This document shows, piece after piece, positions 18,270 to 27,664 of a stretch of 39,713 bases of DNA. The stretch covers positions 1 through 39,713 of the forward strand of contig CAMCJM010000005.1 in NCBI GenBank assembly GCA_945874835.1, written 5' to 3'. Source of the DNA: Pseudomonas synxantha. GTDB taxonomy: Bacteria > Pseudomonadota > Gammaproteobacteria > Pseudomonadales > Pseudomonadaceae. Position 1 is the stretch's first letter, and each line of letters starts with the position of its first letter. The notes under the pieces were generated by a model, which saw nothing but the letters and a program-made list of their open reading frames with translations, was not told where the DNA came from and made no database searches. The position numbers and the translations under genes are program-made.

Positions 18270-19312
18270 TGCACACCGCCTTGATCACCGGCGCCGCCAG
18301 CGGCCTCGGCTGGGCGCTGGCGCGCGCCTATCACACCGCGGGCTATGCCCTGCTGCTGACCGACATCAATGCTGACGGCCTGGCCGAGCGCGTTCGCGAG
18401 TTGGGGACTGAGCGCGTGCTGGGCTTGCCTGGCGACATCACCGAGCCAACCCTGCACCAGCAATTGCTGAACGCCTGCCGCGAGCGTTTCGGCCGGCTTG
18501 ATGTGCTGATCAACAACGCGGGCATCACCCATCGCTCACCCACAATGCAAACCGCCGCCGCCGTGTTTCGCAGCGTCATGGCCGTGGATTATCACGCGCC
18601 GGTGGAACTGACCCTTAGCGCCCTGCCCCTGCTGCAACAGAGCCGCGGGCAGATCATCGCTCTGTCGCTGGGCGCTCTGCTGCTGCCGATGGAACAACTG
18701 CTGCCGGTGCTGTTGCCGCTGAATATCTGCATGACCGGCTACCTGGTCTGGCGGCACCGACTGATGATCGACCGCCACCTGCTGCTGAGCATGATCCTGC
18801 CCGGCATGCTGCTCGGTACGCTGATCGGTTATGCCCTGCTGCCCTTCCTCGACGCCGCCCTCGCCAAACGCCTGTTTGGCGCACTGGTGCTGTGGTTTGC
18901 CGCCCGCGAGCTGTGGCGGTTGCGCCACGCAACCGTGCAACCCGCGCGCCCCCTGTGGCTCAGCCGCCTGCTCAGTGTCTGTGCGGGTGTCAGCCACGGT
19001 TTGTTTGCTTCCGGCGGGCCGCTGCTGGTGTTCGCCCTGGCCGGCACCGCACTGGACAAAGCACGCCTGCGCGCCACGTTGGTGACGGTGTGGTTCACCC
19101 TCAACAGCCTGCTCACGCTGGCCTTTTTGCTCGACGGTCGCCTGCTCCCCGCACTGCCTCAGGTCGCCAGTTATGCGCCGTTGCTGCTGATCGGCGTGTG
19201 GCTGGGCGAGCGCCTGCATCGACGCTTTAACGAACAGCATTTTCGCATTGCCATCTACCTGTTGCTGCTGATCACCGGCAGCCTGCTACTCGCGCCCTGG
19301 AGCCTGCGATGA
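18269..19312 (+). CDS. Chimeric ORF: short-chain dehydrogenase N-half fused to TauE/SafE permease
   Basis: 347 residues in a single frame. Residues 1 to about 130 are the first half of a short-chain dehydrogenase: TGAASGLGWALARAY is the NAD(P) glycine motif and LINNAGITHRSP the NNAG motif. At about residue 130 (near base 18660-18675) the sequence changes to a polytopic membrane protein. Its PMEQLLPVLLPLNICMTGYL, SHGLFASGGPLLVFALAG and LGERLHRRFNEQHFRIAIYL are typical of TSUP (TauE/SafE) permeases. The dehydrogenase lacks its catalytic Ser and YxxxK, and the permease lacks its first helix or so. This looks like an in-frame deletion joining two genes, and the product is probably inactive as a dehydrogenase. 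It keeps tight overlaps with both neighbours. Confidence 0.85.
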   Translation: MHTALITGAASGLGWALARAYHTAGYALLLTDINADGLAERVRELGTERVLGLPGDITEPTLHQQLLNACRERFGRLDVLINNAGITHRSPTMQTAAAVFRSVMAVDYHAPVELTLSALPLLQQSRGQIIALSLGALLLPMEQLLPVLLPLNICMTGYLVWRHRLMIDRHLLLSMILPGMLLGTLIGYALLPFLDAALAKRLFGALVLWFAARELWRLRHATVQPARPLWLSRLLSVCAGVSHGLFASGGPLLVFALAGTALDKARLRATLVTVWFTLNSLLTLAFLLDGRLLPALPQVASYAPLLLIGVWLGERLHRRFNEQHFRIAIYLLLLITGSLLLAPWSLR

Positions 19313-21069
19313 ACTTCGACGTGATTATTAAAAACGGCCTGTACTTCGACGGCAGCCACCAGCCGGGCCAGGTGCGGCACGTCGGTATCAAGGATGGACG
19401 CATTGATGTGCTGAGCCTAAGCCCGCTGGATGAAAACGGCTGCCCCGATATGCTGGATGCCACCGGCAAATGGGTGACACCGGGCTTTCTGGAAATCCAC
19501 TCGCACTACGACGCCGAAGTGATCGCCGCGCCCGCCTTGAAAGAATCTGTGCGCCACGGCGTCACCAGCGTGACCATCGGTTCCTGCTCGATCAGCATGG
19601 TACTGGCCGATGCCGAGGACTGCTCGGACCTGTTCACCCGCGTCGAAGCCGTGCCGCGTGAATACGTGCTGCCAATCCTGCAGCAGAAGAAAACCTGGCG
19701 CGATGCGGCTGGCTACCGCGCCTTTTACGACCAGCATCCGCTGGGGCCGAACGTCAGCTCCTTCCTCGGCCACTCGGAACTGCGCGTGGCGGTGATGGGC
19801 CTGAGGCGGGCGACGAGTAAGGTCAAACCTACCGAAGCCGAATTGCAGCGCATGGAACAGCTGCTGGAAGAGGCGCTGGACGCCGGCTGCATCGGTTTGT
19901 CGGTGATGACCACCAAACTCGACAAGATGGACGGCGACCGCGCCTGGTCCAGTCCGCTGCCCTCAACCTTTGCCAACTGGCATGAGTTCTCCCGCCTGTT
20001 TGCCGTATTGCGTAGACGTGGCGCGGTGCTGCAGGGCGCGCCGGATGCGGTGACCAAGGTCAATGTGTTTGCCTTCCTCTATCAAGCCCACGGCTGGTTC
20101 AGAAAACCGCTGAAGTGCTCGATGCTCACCGCGCTGGACTTGAAATCCCAGCCACTGCTGCACCGCTTCACCCGCCTCTCCGGCTGGCTGGCCAACCGCG
20201 TGTTGCGCGGTCATTTCCGCTGGCAAACCCTACCGGCGCCCTTCACCCTGCGCCTGGAAGGGCTGAATGTGAACGCCTTTGAGGAGTTCGGTGCGGGCGA
20301 AATCCTGCGCAACATCAAAGACCCGGACGAGCTGTACGCCAAGGTGCTAGAGCCGGAGTTCCGTACACTATTCAAAAAGCAGGTCAAAGCCATCCTCACC
20401 AAAGGCCTGTGGCACCGCGATTTCTCCGACTGCTGGGTGACCGAGTGCCCGGACGCCAGCATGGTCGGCCAGAACTTCAAGCAATTGGGCGCTGCACGCG
20501 GCCTCGACCCGGTGGATGCCTACTTTGAAATCGCCTGCCAATACCGCGAGGCGCTGAAGTGGACCACCTGCTACGGCAACGAGCGCGAGGCGGTGATGCA
20601 CGCACTGCTGGCCAGCCCCTGGACGCAACCAGGCTTTGCCGACTCTGGCGCGCACCTGCGCTCGATTGCCCAATACAACTTTCCGCTGCGCTTTCTCAAA
20701 TACGTGCGCGACGCTGAACTGGCCGGCACGCCCTTTATGACCGTGGGCCACGCTATCCATCGGTTGAGCGGTGAGCTGGCGGACTTTATCGGCGTGGACG
20801 CGGGCTATATCCGCGTGGGCGACCGGGCCGATCTGGTGATCGTCAACCCGGCCGGTCTGACCGATGAACTGGACGCCATCCATGAAGCGCCGATGGAGGT
20901 TATCGGCCTGGTGCGGGTGGTTAAACGCAATAATGAGGCTGTGGACGCGACCCTGATCAACGGACGTATCGCCTACCGCCGAGGTCATGAATTCGCCGAC
21001 GCGTTAGGTCAGCAGACCGGTTTTGGTCGATTTTTGCCGGGCCGTGATGTCACCCCACGCAGGCTTTGA
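19309..21069 (+). CDS. D-aminoacylase-like amidohydrolase
   Basis: 586 residues of the metal-dependent amidohydrolase superfamily, nearest in pattern to N-acyl-D-amino-acid deacylases. The N-terminal beta-sandwich strand DVIIKNGLYFDG leads to the metal motif LEIHSHYD (His64, His66). A cysteine follows in VTIGSCSIS (Cys93, the position of the metal-bridging cysteine in D-aminoacylase). Later come a histidine in SFLGHSELR, an aspartate in FADSGAHLRS and the C-terminal strand VGDRADLVIVNP. It presumably hydrolyses an amide or cyclic amide bond in the cytoplasm. Its ATG overlaps the preceding stop as ATGA, and it is the last gene of the monooxygenase operon. The substrate is not predictable. This is a long member, with an insert at about 260-340. 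Confidence 0.85.
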   Translation: MNFDVIIKNGLYFDGSHQPGQVRHVGIKDGRIDVLSLSPLDENGCPDMLDATGKWVTPGFLEIHSHYDAEVIAAPALKESVRHGVTSVTIGSCSISMVLADAEDCSDLFTRVEAVPREYVLPILQQKKTWRDAAGYRAFYDQHPLGPNVSSFLGHSELRVAVMGLRRATSKVKPTEAELQRMEQLLEEALDAGCIGLSVMTTKLDKMDGDRAWSSPLPSTFANWHEFSRLFAVLRRRGAVLQGAPDAVTKVNVFAFLYQAHGWFRKPLKCSMLTALDLKSQPLLHRFTRLSGWLANRVLRGHFRWQTLPAPFTLRLEGLNVNAFEEFGAGEILRNIKDPDELYAKVLEPEFRTLFKKQVKAILTKGLWHRDFSDCWVTECPDASMVGQNFKQLGAARGLDPVDAYFEIACQYREALKWTTCYGNEREAVMHALLASPWTQPGFADSGAHLRSIAQYNFPLRFLKYVRDAELAGTPFMTVGHAIHRLSGELADFIGVDAGYIRVGDRADLVIVNPAGLTDELDAIHEAPMEVIGLVRVVKRNNEAVDATLINGRIAYRRGHEFADALGQQTGFGRFLPGRDVTPRRL

Positions 21070-21082
21070 TGCGTTTCAGGCC

Positions 21083-21108
21083 GGGACTGCCCATTGATGA
21101 GCAGTCCC
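21083..21108. terminator. Hairpin between convergent genes
   Basis: Perfect 8-base arms GGGACTGC (21083-21090) and GCAGTCCC (21101-21108) with a 10-base loop, between the amidohydrolase stop and the convergent metZ stop. There is no T run on either side, so termination is only suggested. Confidence 0.4.
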
Positions 21109-21128
21109 TCAGTCTGAACGGGCCACTA

Positions 21129-22340
21129 TTACAGAACCGCCAGGCCGCGCGCCAGATCGGCCTTGAGGTCGGCCAGGTCTTCCAGGCCCACGGCAACGCG
21201 AATCAGGTTGTCGCGAATACCGGCATTGGCACGCTCGGCTGGGGTCAGACGACCATGCGAAGTGGTCGCCGGATGCGCGATGGTGGTTTTCGTATCACCC
21301 AGGTTGGTGGTGATGGAAATCACCCGTGTGGCATCGATAAAACGCCAAGCGGCTTCTTTACCGCCCGCCACCTCAAAACTCACCACAGCACCGAAGGCGC
21401 TTTGCTGACGCTTGGCCAGTTCATGCTGCGGGTGGCTGGGTAAGCCGGCGTAATACACGTGCTCAATGCCGGGCTGCTGCTCCAGCCACTGCGCCAAGTG
21501 CAGTGCACTGGCGCAATGCGCCTGCATGCGGATGCGCAGGGTTTCCAGACCTTTGAGGAAGATCCAGGCATTGAATGGGCTGAGCGTCGGCCCGGCGGTA
21601 CGCAGAAAACCCACCACATCGGCCATCAACTTGGCCGAGCCGACCACCACGCCACCCATACTGCGACCCTGGCCGTCGATGTACTTGGTCGCCGAATGCA
21701 TCACCACATCGGCACCGAGCTTGAGCGGCTGCTGCAAGGCAGGGGTGCAGAAACAGTTGTCCACCGCCAGCAACGCGCCGTTGCGGTGGGCGATGTCGGC
21801 CAGCGCCGCAATGTCCACCAATTCAGCCAGCGGGTTGGACGGCGACTCGACAAACAGCAGCTTGGTGTTGGGCTTGAACGCCGCCGCCCAGCCATCGAGA
21901 TCCGCCAACGGCACGTAGTCGACCTGCACGCCAAAGCGCTTGAGGTACTTCTCGAACAGGCTGATGGTCGAGCCAAACACACTGCGCGACACCAGCACAT
22001 GGTCACCCGCGCTACACAGGCTCATGACAATGGCCAGAATCGCCGACATGCCAGACGAGGTCGCCACGGCCTGCTCGGCCCCTTCCAGCGCGGCGATGCG
22101 CTCTTCAAAGGCACGTACGGTCGGGTTGGTGTAGCGCGAGTAGACATTGCCCGGCACTTCGCCAGCAAAGCGTGCAGCCGCATCGGCCGCCGAACGGAAC
22201 ACGTAGCTAGACGTCGGGTAAATCGCCTCACTGTGCTCGCCCTCGGGGGAGCGATGCTGGCCGGCACGCACCGCCAAGGTGTCGAAGCCGACGCCTTCAA
22301 GATCGCTGTCTAGGCGTCCCGCTTGCCATTCTTGACTCAT
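21129..22340 (-). CDS. metZ: O-succinylhomoserine sulfhydrylase
   Basis: 403 residues of the Cys/Met-metabolism PLP-dependent family. It uses sulfide and O-succinylhomoserine to make homocysteine in methionine synthesis. Visible are YSRYTNPTVRAFEERIA, the cofactor-contacting SSGMSAIL, the DNCFCTP segment and the PLP lysine in HSATKYIDGQGR (Lys219). The C-terminus has SLGDTK-like NLGDTKTTIAHPATTSH and IRVAVGLED. The ATG at 22340 has AGAGG upstream. It follows purF on the same strand after a short hairpin, the order known for Pseudomonas (purF then metZ). MetB or MetC homologues share the fold, so the exact substrate rests on synteny. Confidence 0.93.
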   Translation of the reverse strand: MSQEWQAGRLDSDLEGVGFDTLAVRAGQHRSPEGEHSEAIYPTSSYVFRSAADAAARFAGEVPGNVYSRYTNPTVRAFEERIAALEGAEQAVATSSGMSAILAIVMSLCSAGDHVLVSRSVFGSTISLFEKYLKRFGVQVDYVPLADLDGWAAAFKPNTKLLFVESPSNPLAELVDIAALADIAHRNGALLAVDNCFCTPALQQPLKLGADVVMHSATKYIDGQGRSMGGVVVGSAKLMADVVGFLRTAGPTLSPFNAWIFLKGLETLRIRMQAHCASALHLAQWLEQQPGIEHVYYAGLPSHPQHELAKRQQSAFGAVVSFEVAGGKEAAWRFIDATRVISITTNLGDTKTTIAHPATTSHGRLTPAERANAGIRDNLIRVAVGLEDLADLKADLARGLAVL

Positions 22341-22359
22341 ACCTACCTCTTCACAGCAA

Positions 22360-22381
22360 AAGCCCGGATAGACTCCGGGCT
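22360..22381 (-). terminator. Hairpin terminator after purF
   Basis: Perfect 7-base arms AGCCCGG (22361-22367) and CCGGGCT (22375-22381), followed on the minus strand by TTTTG. It lies 54 bases after the purF stop and just before metZ, so it could end or attenuate purF transcription into metZ. Confidence 0.6.
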
Positions 22382-22435
22382 AAAGATTGCAAACGGGCCC
22401 ACGTACATCCGGGCCGAACGCCAAGGGCTGATGGC

Positions 22436-23944
22436 TTAGTTGTTGTACAGGTCGATAATCGCGCTAACGGCCTGCGACTTGACCTTCGAAACATCGTTGC
22501 GCGCCTGCTCAATCTTGTTCAGATAAGCCTCGTCGATATCGCCAGTCACGTACTTGCCGTCGAATACCGCGCAGTCGAAATTGTCGATCTTGATCTTCTT
22601 GCTGCCACTGACGGCCTCGATCAGGTCTGGCAGATCCTGATAGATCAGCCAGTCAGCACCGATCAGTTCGCAAACTTCTTCAGTGGTGCGGCCGTGCGCA
22701 ATCAACTCGTGGGCGCTGGGCATGTCGATGCCGTAAACGTTCGGGTAACGCACCGCTGGCGCTGCCGAGCAGAAGTACACGTTCTTCGCCCCAGCTTCGC
22801 GGGCCATCTGGATGATCTGCTTACAGGTGGTGCCGCGCACGATGGAGTCATCGACCAGCATCACGTTCTTGCCACGGAACTCCAGTTCGATGGCATTGAG
22901 CTTCTGGCGCACGGATTTTTTGCGTGCGGCCTGACCGGGCATGATGAAGGTGCGGCCGATGTAACGGTTTTTCACGAAGCCTTCGCGGAACTTCACACCC
23001 AAGTGGTTCGCCAACTCCAGCGCAGCGGTGCGGCTGGTATCCGGAATCGGGATAACCACGTCGATGTCATGCTGCGGACGCTCACGCAGAATCTTATCGG
23101 CCAGCTTCTCGCCCATGCGCAGACGCGCCTTGTACACCGAGATGCCGTCCATGATCGAATCAGGACGCGCCAGGTAGACGTGCTCAAAGATGCACGGTGC
23201 GTATTTCGGGTTCGCCGCGCACTGACGGGTGAACAGCTTGCCTTCCTCGGTGATGTAAACGGCTTCGCCCGGTGCTAGGTCACGGATCAAGGTAAAGCCA
23301 AGCACGTCGAGCGACACGCTTTCCGAGGCGATCATGTATTCCACACCTTCATCGGTGTGACGCTGACCGAAGACAATCGGGCGAATACCGTTGGGGTCGC
23401 GGAAACCGACAATGCCGTAGCCGGTGATCATCGCCACCACCGCGTAGCCACCCAGGCAGCGCTCGTGCACGTCGGTCACAGCGGCGAACACGTCTTCTTC
23501 GGTGGGCTGCAGTTTGCCGCGCTGCGCCAGCTCGTGCGCGAACACGTTAAGCAGTACTTCCGAGTCGGAATTGGTGTTGACGTGGCGCAGGTCAGATTCG
23601 TAAATCTCCTTGGCCAGTTGTTCAACATTGGTCAGGTTACCGTTGTGCGCCAGGGTGATGCCGTACGGCGAGTTGACGTAGAACGGCTGCGCTTCGGCCG
23701 AGCTGGAGCTGCCAGCCGTCGGGTAACGCACGTGGCCAATGCCCATGTGGCCGACCAGGCGCTGCATGTGGCGCTGCTGGAAGACATCACGCACCAGGCC
23801 GTTATCCTTGCGCAGGAACAGACGGCCATCGTGGCTGGTGACAATACCGGCAGCGTCCTGGCCGCGATGCTGAAGAACGGTAAGCGCGTCATACAGCGCC
23901 TGATTAACGTTCGATTTACCGACGATGCCGACAATGCCGCACAT
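22436..23944 (-). CDS. purF: Amidophosphoribosyltransferase
   Basis: 502 residues. It catalyses the first committed step of purine synthesis, converting PRPP and glutamine to phosphoribosylamine. The ATG at 23944 gives MCGIVGIVG, so that Cys2 becomes the N-terminal nucleophile of the glutaminase (Ntn) domain after Met removal; the frame is open three codons further but those are not used. The glutaminase part has NGNLTN and SDSEVLLN. The phosphoribosyltransferase part has the PRPP loop [13 protein letters not shown] (about 360-372). Directly downstream of cvpA, as in many proteobacteria, with which it is probably co-transcribed. Length matches the E. coli enzyme (505). Confidence 0.97.
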   Translation of the reverse strand: MCGIVGIVGKSNVNQALYDALTVLQHRGQDAAGIVTSHDGRLFLRKDNGLVRDVFQQRHMQRLVGHMGIGHVRYPTAGSSSSAEAQPFYVNSPYGITLAHNGNLTNVEQLAKEIYESDLRHVNTNSDSEVLLNVFAHELAQRGKLQPTEEDVFAAVTDVHERCLGGYAVVAMITGYGIVGFRDPNGIRPIVFGQRHTDEGVEYMIASESVSLDVLGFTLIRDLAPGEAVYITEEGKLFTRQCAANPKYAPCIFEHVYLARPDSIMDGISVYKARLRMGEKLADKILRERPQHDIDVVIPIPDTSRTAALELANHLGVKFREGFVKNRYIGRTFIMPGQAARKKSVRQKLNAIELEFRGKNVMLVDDSIVRGTTCKQIIQMAREAGAKNVYFCSAAPAVRYPNVYGIDMPSAHELIAHGRTTEEVCELIGADWLIYQDLPDLIEAVSGSKKIKIDNFDCAVFDGKYVTGDIDEAYLNKIEQARNDVSKVKSQAVSAIIDLYNN

Positions 23945-23998
23945 GTGACGCAACCCCTACTCAATGAAACACGAAAACTCTGAATGCACGCGCAACCG

Positions 23999-24544
23999 TT
24001 AAGGCTGCAGCAGCGCCTCTTTAAACGATAGCTCCACCGGCGCAGTTACACCGCTGGCCAGCCATTGACTGGACAAGCCTAGAATCAAATTCTTCGACCA
24101 GTCCGCCACCAGCAAAAAATGAGGTACGAGCGTTGATTGTTGCCACCAACTGTCCTGCTCAACCGGTGCCAGACTGATCAACCCCACCAGCACCACGACC
24201 AGCAAACCGCCGCGCGCAGCACCGAAAACCATTCCTAGGAAACGGTCTGTGCCGGACAAACCCGTGACCCGAATCAGCTCACTGATCAGATAATTGACCA
24301 GCGCACCCACCATGAGTGTCAGCACAAACAAAATGGCACAACCGGCGATAACCCGCGCCGAAGGCATGTCGATATAAGGGACCAGATGCTGTGACAGCGC
24401 ACCGCCAAACATCCAGGCCACTACGCCTGCAATGATCCAGGTGAGAAGCGACAGGGCTTCCTTGACGAAGCCTCGGCTCAGACTGATCAAACTTGAAACA
24501 GCCACTATGGCGATAATCGCCCAATCAACCCAGGTGAATGCCAC
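23999..24544 (-). CDS. cvpA: CvpA family membrane protein
   Basis: 181 residues with four hydrophobic segments (about 5-22, 29-46, 62-85 and 101-121), a typical CvpA inner-membrane protein. The N-terminus FTWVDWAIIAIVAVSSLISL and the following SRGFVKEALSL are family hallmarks. In E. coli the gene is needed for colicin V production and sits directly before purF, as here. The biochemical role is unclear; links to envelope integrity are reported for the family. It has a probable promoter of its own just upstream (TAAAAT at 24575-24580). Confidence 0.92.
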   Translation of the reverse strand: MAFTWVDWAIIAIVAVSSLISLSRGFVKEALSLLTWIIAGVVAWMFGGALSQHLVPYIDMPSARVIAGCAILFVLTLMVGALVNYLISELIRVTGLSGTDRFLGMVFGAARGGLLVVVLVGLISLAPVEQDSWWQQSTLVPHFLLVADWSKNLILGLSSQWLASGVTAPVELSFKEALLQP

Positions 24545-24574
24545 GATGCAGATTACCGATGGGAAAGGCGCGGC

Positions 24575-24603
24575 ATTTTAGCAGAGCCCCCGCCAAGGGG
24601 TAA
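24575..24603 (-). promoter_or_regulatory. Possible cvpA-purF promoter
   Basis: On the minus strand a good -10 hexamer TAAAAT (24575-24580) is preceded at 17 bases by TTACCC (24598-24603), a weak -35. It lies 30 bases before the cvpA ATG, in the 133-base gap after dedD. There is no PurR-type operator here. Confidence 0.4.
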
Positions 24604-24677
24604 GCAAAGGATTTAACCCAAGAGGAATTGCTTGCCGCACAGGCCTAAGCGCCAATACGGCAAAGCAGGCGCTATAA

Positions 24678-25280
24678 CTAATTAGTTTCAGGCTGAAAAC
24701 GAACCACAAAGCCATTCAGTTTGTGCTGGCGATTGAGCTGGTCTCGCACGCGATTGGCCTCTGTTCGCTCGATTAAAGGCCCGACAAATACTCGATTCAT
24801 GCCGTCAAAGGTACGGGTGTAAGCGTTGTAACCTTGGCTGCGCAGGGTTTTCTGCAAGGCTTGAGCACCCTCGCGACTGGACAGGCTGGCAAGTTGCACC
24901 GACCAGCTAATCGGCAAGCTATTAGCATCGAGTTTGTTCGCGGCAGGCGCCTCAACTACAGGCTTTGGCTCGGGAGGAGTAACAGCCGGGGCGACGGGCG
25001 TCGTTGCAGCAGCGGCAACAGGGGCTGAAACAGGGGCAGGATTAGGCAAGGGAGTATCGACCAGCAGCTCATCAACCAGCACCTGCGGCTCAGGCACGAC
25101 AACCGGCTCCAACTCAACTACTGGCATGCTCGGCGCTGCAGGCATCTGCGGCGCATCGACCTGCACATGACGCAATTCATCTTCACGCGATAACAGCATG
25201 GGCAGGAAAATCACCGCCAGCGCCAACAACACCAACGCACCGACTATGCGCTGCTTTAGCCCACTATCCAGCAATGCCAT
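24678..25280 (-). CDS. dedD: SPOR-domain cell-division protein (DedD-like)
   Basis: 200 residues. A short cytoplasmic N-terminus ([15 protein letters not shown]) leads to one membrane helix (about 12-30, VLLALAVIFLPMLL). A long Pro/Ala/Val-rich periplasmic linker follows (about 45-120), then a C-terminal SPOR domain (about 122-198) with SWSVQLASLSSREGAQALQ and RVFVGPLIERTEA. SPOR domains bind denuded glycan strands and bring the protein to the division septum. The ATG at 25280 lies 17 bases inside the end of folC, as is usual for this gene pair. A longer in-frame extension upstream lies within folC and encodes no plausible N-terminus. Confidence 0.9.
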   Translation of the reverse strand: MALLDSGLKQRIVGALVLLALAVIFLPMLLSREDELRHVQVDAPQMPAAPSMPVVELEPVVVPEPQVLVDELLVDTPLPNPAPVSAPVAAAATTPVAPAVTPPEPKPVVEAPAANKLDANSLPISWSVQLASLSSREGAQALQKTLRSQGYNAYTRTFDGMNRVFVGPLIERTEANRVRDQLNRQHKLNGFVVRFQPETN

Positions 25281-26571
25281 CCTGCACGCCCCCATTGGCT
25301 TGACGGGCCAGCCAATCCAGGGCCTCGGCCACGCAAAAGAAAGATCCAAACAACAGCACTTCATCACCCGACGAAGCCTGCTCACATAGCGCCTCAATTG
25401 CTGCCGGCACATCCGCATGCACCGTCACATTCGCCCCCACGCCCTGCAAATACACCTGCAGTTCTGCACCCTCACGGCTGCGACCGGTAGGTAACGTGGT
25501 CACCGCCCAAAGGTGAATATCGCTCAACAATGGTGCGACAACACCGGCCAGGTCTTTGTCGGCCAACAACCCAAACACGGCCAAACGCTTACCTGCAGCG
25601 GGCCGACTGTTCAGGCGTTGCGACAGATACTCGGCCGCGTGGGGATTATGCCCAACATCCAGCAGCAGTGTGAGTGACTTACCCTGCCAATTGAACGCCC
25701 GGCGATCAAGGCGACCGGTTACACGCGTGCGCAGCAGCGCCTCACGGATAACTTCAGGCTGCCACGGCAGCTGCATAATCGCATAGACCTGCAAAGCCAA
25801 CGCGGCGTTCTCCATGGGCAGATCCAGCAACGGTAACTGCTCCAGCGTTAACACTTCGCCGCGCTCGTTAAGCCCGTTCCAGGACCATGTTTGTTCGTCA
25901 ACAATCAGGTTGAAGTCGCGTCCACGCAGGAAGAACGGCGTATCCAGTCGCGCCACCTGATCCAGCAGCGGCTGAGGCGGGTCAAGATCACCGCACAGGG
26001 CGGGTTTATCGGCGCGGAATATGCCGGCTTTTTCAAAAGAAACCGACTCGCGGCTATTTCCAAGCCAATCGGCATGATCAATACCAATGCTGGTGACCAC
26101 GGCGATATCGGCGTCCAACAGATTCACCGCATCCAGCCGACCGCCCAGGCCAACCTCAAGCACTAAAGCATCCAGGTTGGCCTGTTGAAAGAGCCAAAAA
26201 GCAGCCAGCGTGCCCATCTCAAAGTACGTCAGCGAGATTGCACCCCGCGCCGCTTCAACCACCGCGAAAGCCTCGCAGAGCATGGCATCAGTGGCTTCAA
26301 CCGCCTCGATCTGCACACGCTCGTTGTAACGCAGCAAATGCGGTGAACTGTAGACACCCACTTTAAGACCCTGTGCCTGCAGCAGAGACGCCACGAATGC
26401 ACAGGTTGAACCCTTGCCGTTGGTACCGGTGACCGTGATGATCCGTGGAGCGATCTGGCCTAAATCCAGACGCTGCAAAACCTCACGCGAGCGCTCCAAC
26501 CCCATATCAATGGCGCTGGGATGCAGTTGCTCCAGATAACTCAGCCAATCGGCAAGGGAACGCGCGGTCAT
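25264..26571 (-). CDS. folC: Bifunctional folylpolyglutamate synthase/dihydrofolate synthase
   Basis: 435 residues of the Mur ligase family. It adds glutamate to dihydropteroate to form dihydrofolate and then extends the glutamyl tail of folates, using ATP. The P-loop is [10 protein letters not shown] (47-56). Other visible elements are [28 protein letters not shown], the central [11 protein letters not shown] and the C-terminal [14 protein letters not shown]. The ATG overlaps the accD stop (ATGA at 26568-26571) and its end overlaps dedD, so accD-folC-dedD form one coupled set. Confidence 0.95.
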   Translation of the reverse strand: MTARSLADWLSYLEQLHPSAIDMGLERSREVLQRLDLGQIAPRIITVTGTNGKGSTCAFVASLLQAQGLKVGVYSSPHLLRYNERVQIEAVEATDAMLCEAFAVVEAARGAISLTYFEMGTLAAFWLFQQANLDALVLEVGLGGRLDAVNLLDADIAVVTSIGIDHADWLGNSRESVSFEKAGIFRADKPALCGDLDPPQPLLDQVARLDTPFFLRGRDFNLIVDEQTWSWNGLNERGEVLTLEQLPLLDLPMENAALALQVYAIMQLPWQPEVIREALLRTRVTGRLDRRAFNWQGKSLTLLLDVGHNPHAAEYLSQRLNSRPAAGKRLAVFGLLADKDLAGVVAPLLSDIHLWAVTTLPTGRSREGAELQVYLQGVGANVTVHADVPAAIEALCEQASSGDEVLLFGSFFCVAEALDWLARQANGGVQDGIAG

Positions 26572-27452
26572 GCAGCAGCCGGCTCAACCACGGGCGATGG
26601 CAGCCCCATCAATTGCGCCAACAGACGCGCCAGACCCGGACGCAACTCAGCTCGGTGAATGATCATGTCGATAGCGCCGTGCTCAAGCAGGAACTCACTG
26701 CGCTGGAAGCCTTCGGGTAGCTTCTCGCGCACGGTTTGCTCAATCACACGCGGGCCAGCGAAACCGATCAGCGCTTTGGGTTCGGCGACAATAATGTCGC
26801 CGAGCATCGCCAAACTGGCCGATACGCCGCCATACACCGGGTCGGTCAGAACGGAAATAAACGGAATACCTTCTTCACGCAGACGCGCGAGCACCGCTGA
26901 AGTCTTGGCCATCTGCATCAGCGAGATCAGCGCTTCCTGCATACGCGCACCACCGGAAGCGGAGAAACATACCAGCGGGCAGCGCTGCTCCAGCGCCGCG
27001 TTGGCGGCACGCACAAAGCGCTCGCCGACGATGGCCCCCATGGAGCCGCCCATAAATGAGAACTCAAAGGCACATGTGACCACAGGCATGCCTTCCAGCG
27101 TGCCACGGATAGCAACCAGGGCATCTTTCTCGCCCGTCTGTTTTTGCGCGCCAGCGAGGCGATCTTTGTACTTTTTGCTGTCGCGGAACTTCAGCCGATC
27201 AACCGGCTCAAGGTCGGCACCCAGCTCTTCACGGCCTTCGGCATCGAGGAAAATACCCAAGCGCGCGCGCGCATCGATGCGCATGTGGTGATTGCACTTG
27301 GGGCAAACATCCAAGGTCTTTTCCAGCTCAGGCTTGTACAACACGGCGTCGCACGACGGGCATTTGTGCCACAGGCCTTCAGGCACCGAACTCTTTTTGA
27401 CCTCGGAACGCATGATCGATGGGATCAGTTTGTCTACCAACCAGTTGCTCAT
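26568..27452 (-). CDS. accD: Acetyl-CoA carboxylase carboxyltransferase subunit beta
   Basis: 294 residues. It partners AccA to transfer carboxyl from carboxybiotin to acetyl-CoA, giving malonyl-CoA for fatty-acid synthesis. The N-terminal four-cysteine zinc ribbon is CPSC...CPKC (about residues 31-53), then the crotonase-like carboxyltransferase core with [20 protein letters not shown], the oxyanion region [15 protein letters not shown] and [20 protein letters not shown] lies eight bases before the ATG. A gap of 212 bases separates it from trpF; it holds no clear gene. Stop overlaps folC. Confidence 0.96.
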   Translation of the reverse strand: MSNWLVDKLIPSIMRSEVKKSSVPEGLWHKCPSCDAVLYKPELEKTLDVCPKCNHHMRIDARARLGIFLDAEGREELGADLEPVDRLKFRDSKKYKDRLAGAQKQTGEKDALVAIRGTLEGMPVVTCAFEFSFMGGSMGAIVGERFVRAANAALEQRCPLVCFSASGGARMQEALISLMQMAKTSAVLARLREEGIPFISVLTDPVYGGVSASLAMLGDIIVAEPKALIGFAGPRVIEQTVREKLPEGFQRSEFLLEHGAIDMIIHRAELRPGLARLLAQLMGLPSPVVEPAAA

Positions 27453-27664
27453 GCTCTTGACTCTCCAAAGCTGTTGACCGCGCTGGCGGCACTGAATGCG
27501 ACCAAGCCTTTGCGGGAAAATTCATAAAAGCAGCGTTTTTAAGGGACCTGCACCTGAGCACTTTGCCAAACCCGGCGCACCCCCGACTGCCTGCAGCGTA
27601 GATACAACCTGCAACAGGGGTATGGACGGCACAGCCCGGCGCGCCGTCACATCACCGTGCGGCC

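Noticed and set aside
27453..27664. Possible promoter, terminator or small gene between trpF and accD
   Set aside because: I found only a 6-base GACGGC/GCCGTC pairing without a T run and no convincing -35/-10 pair, so nothing is annotated.
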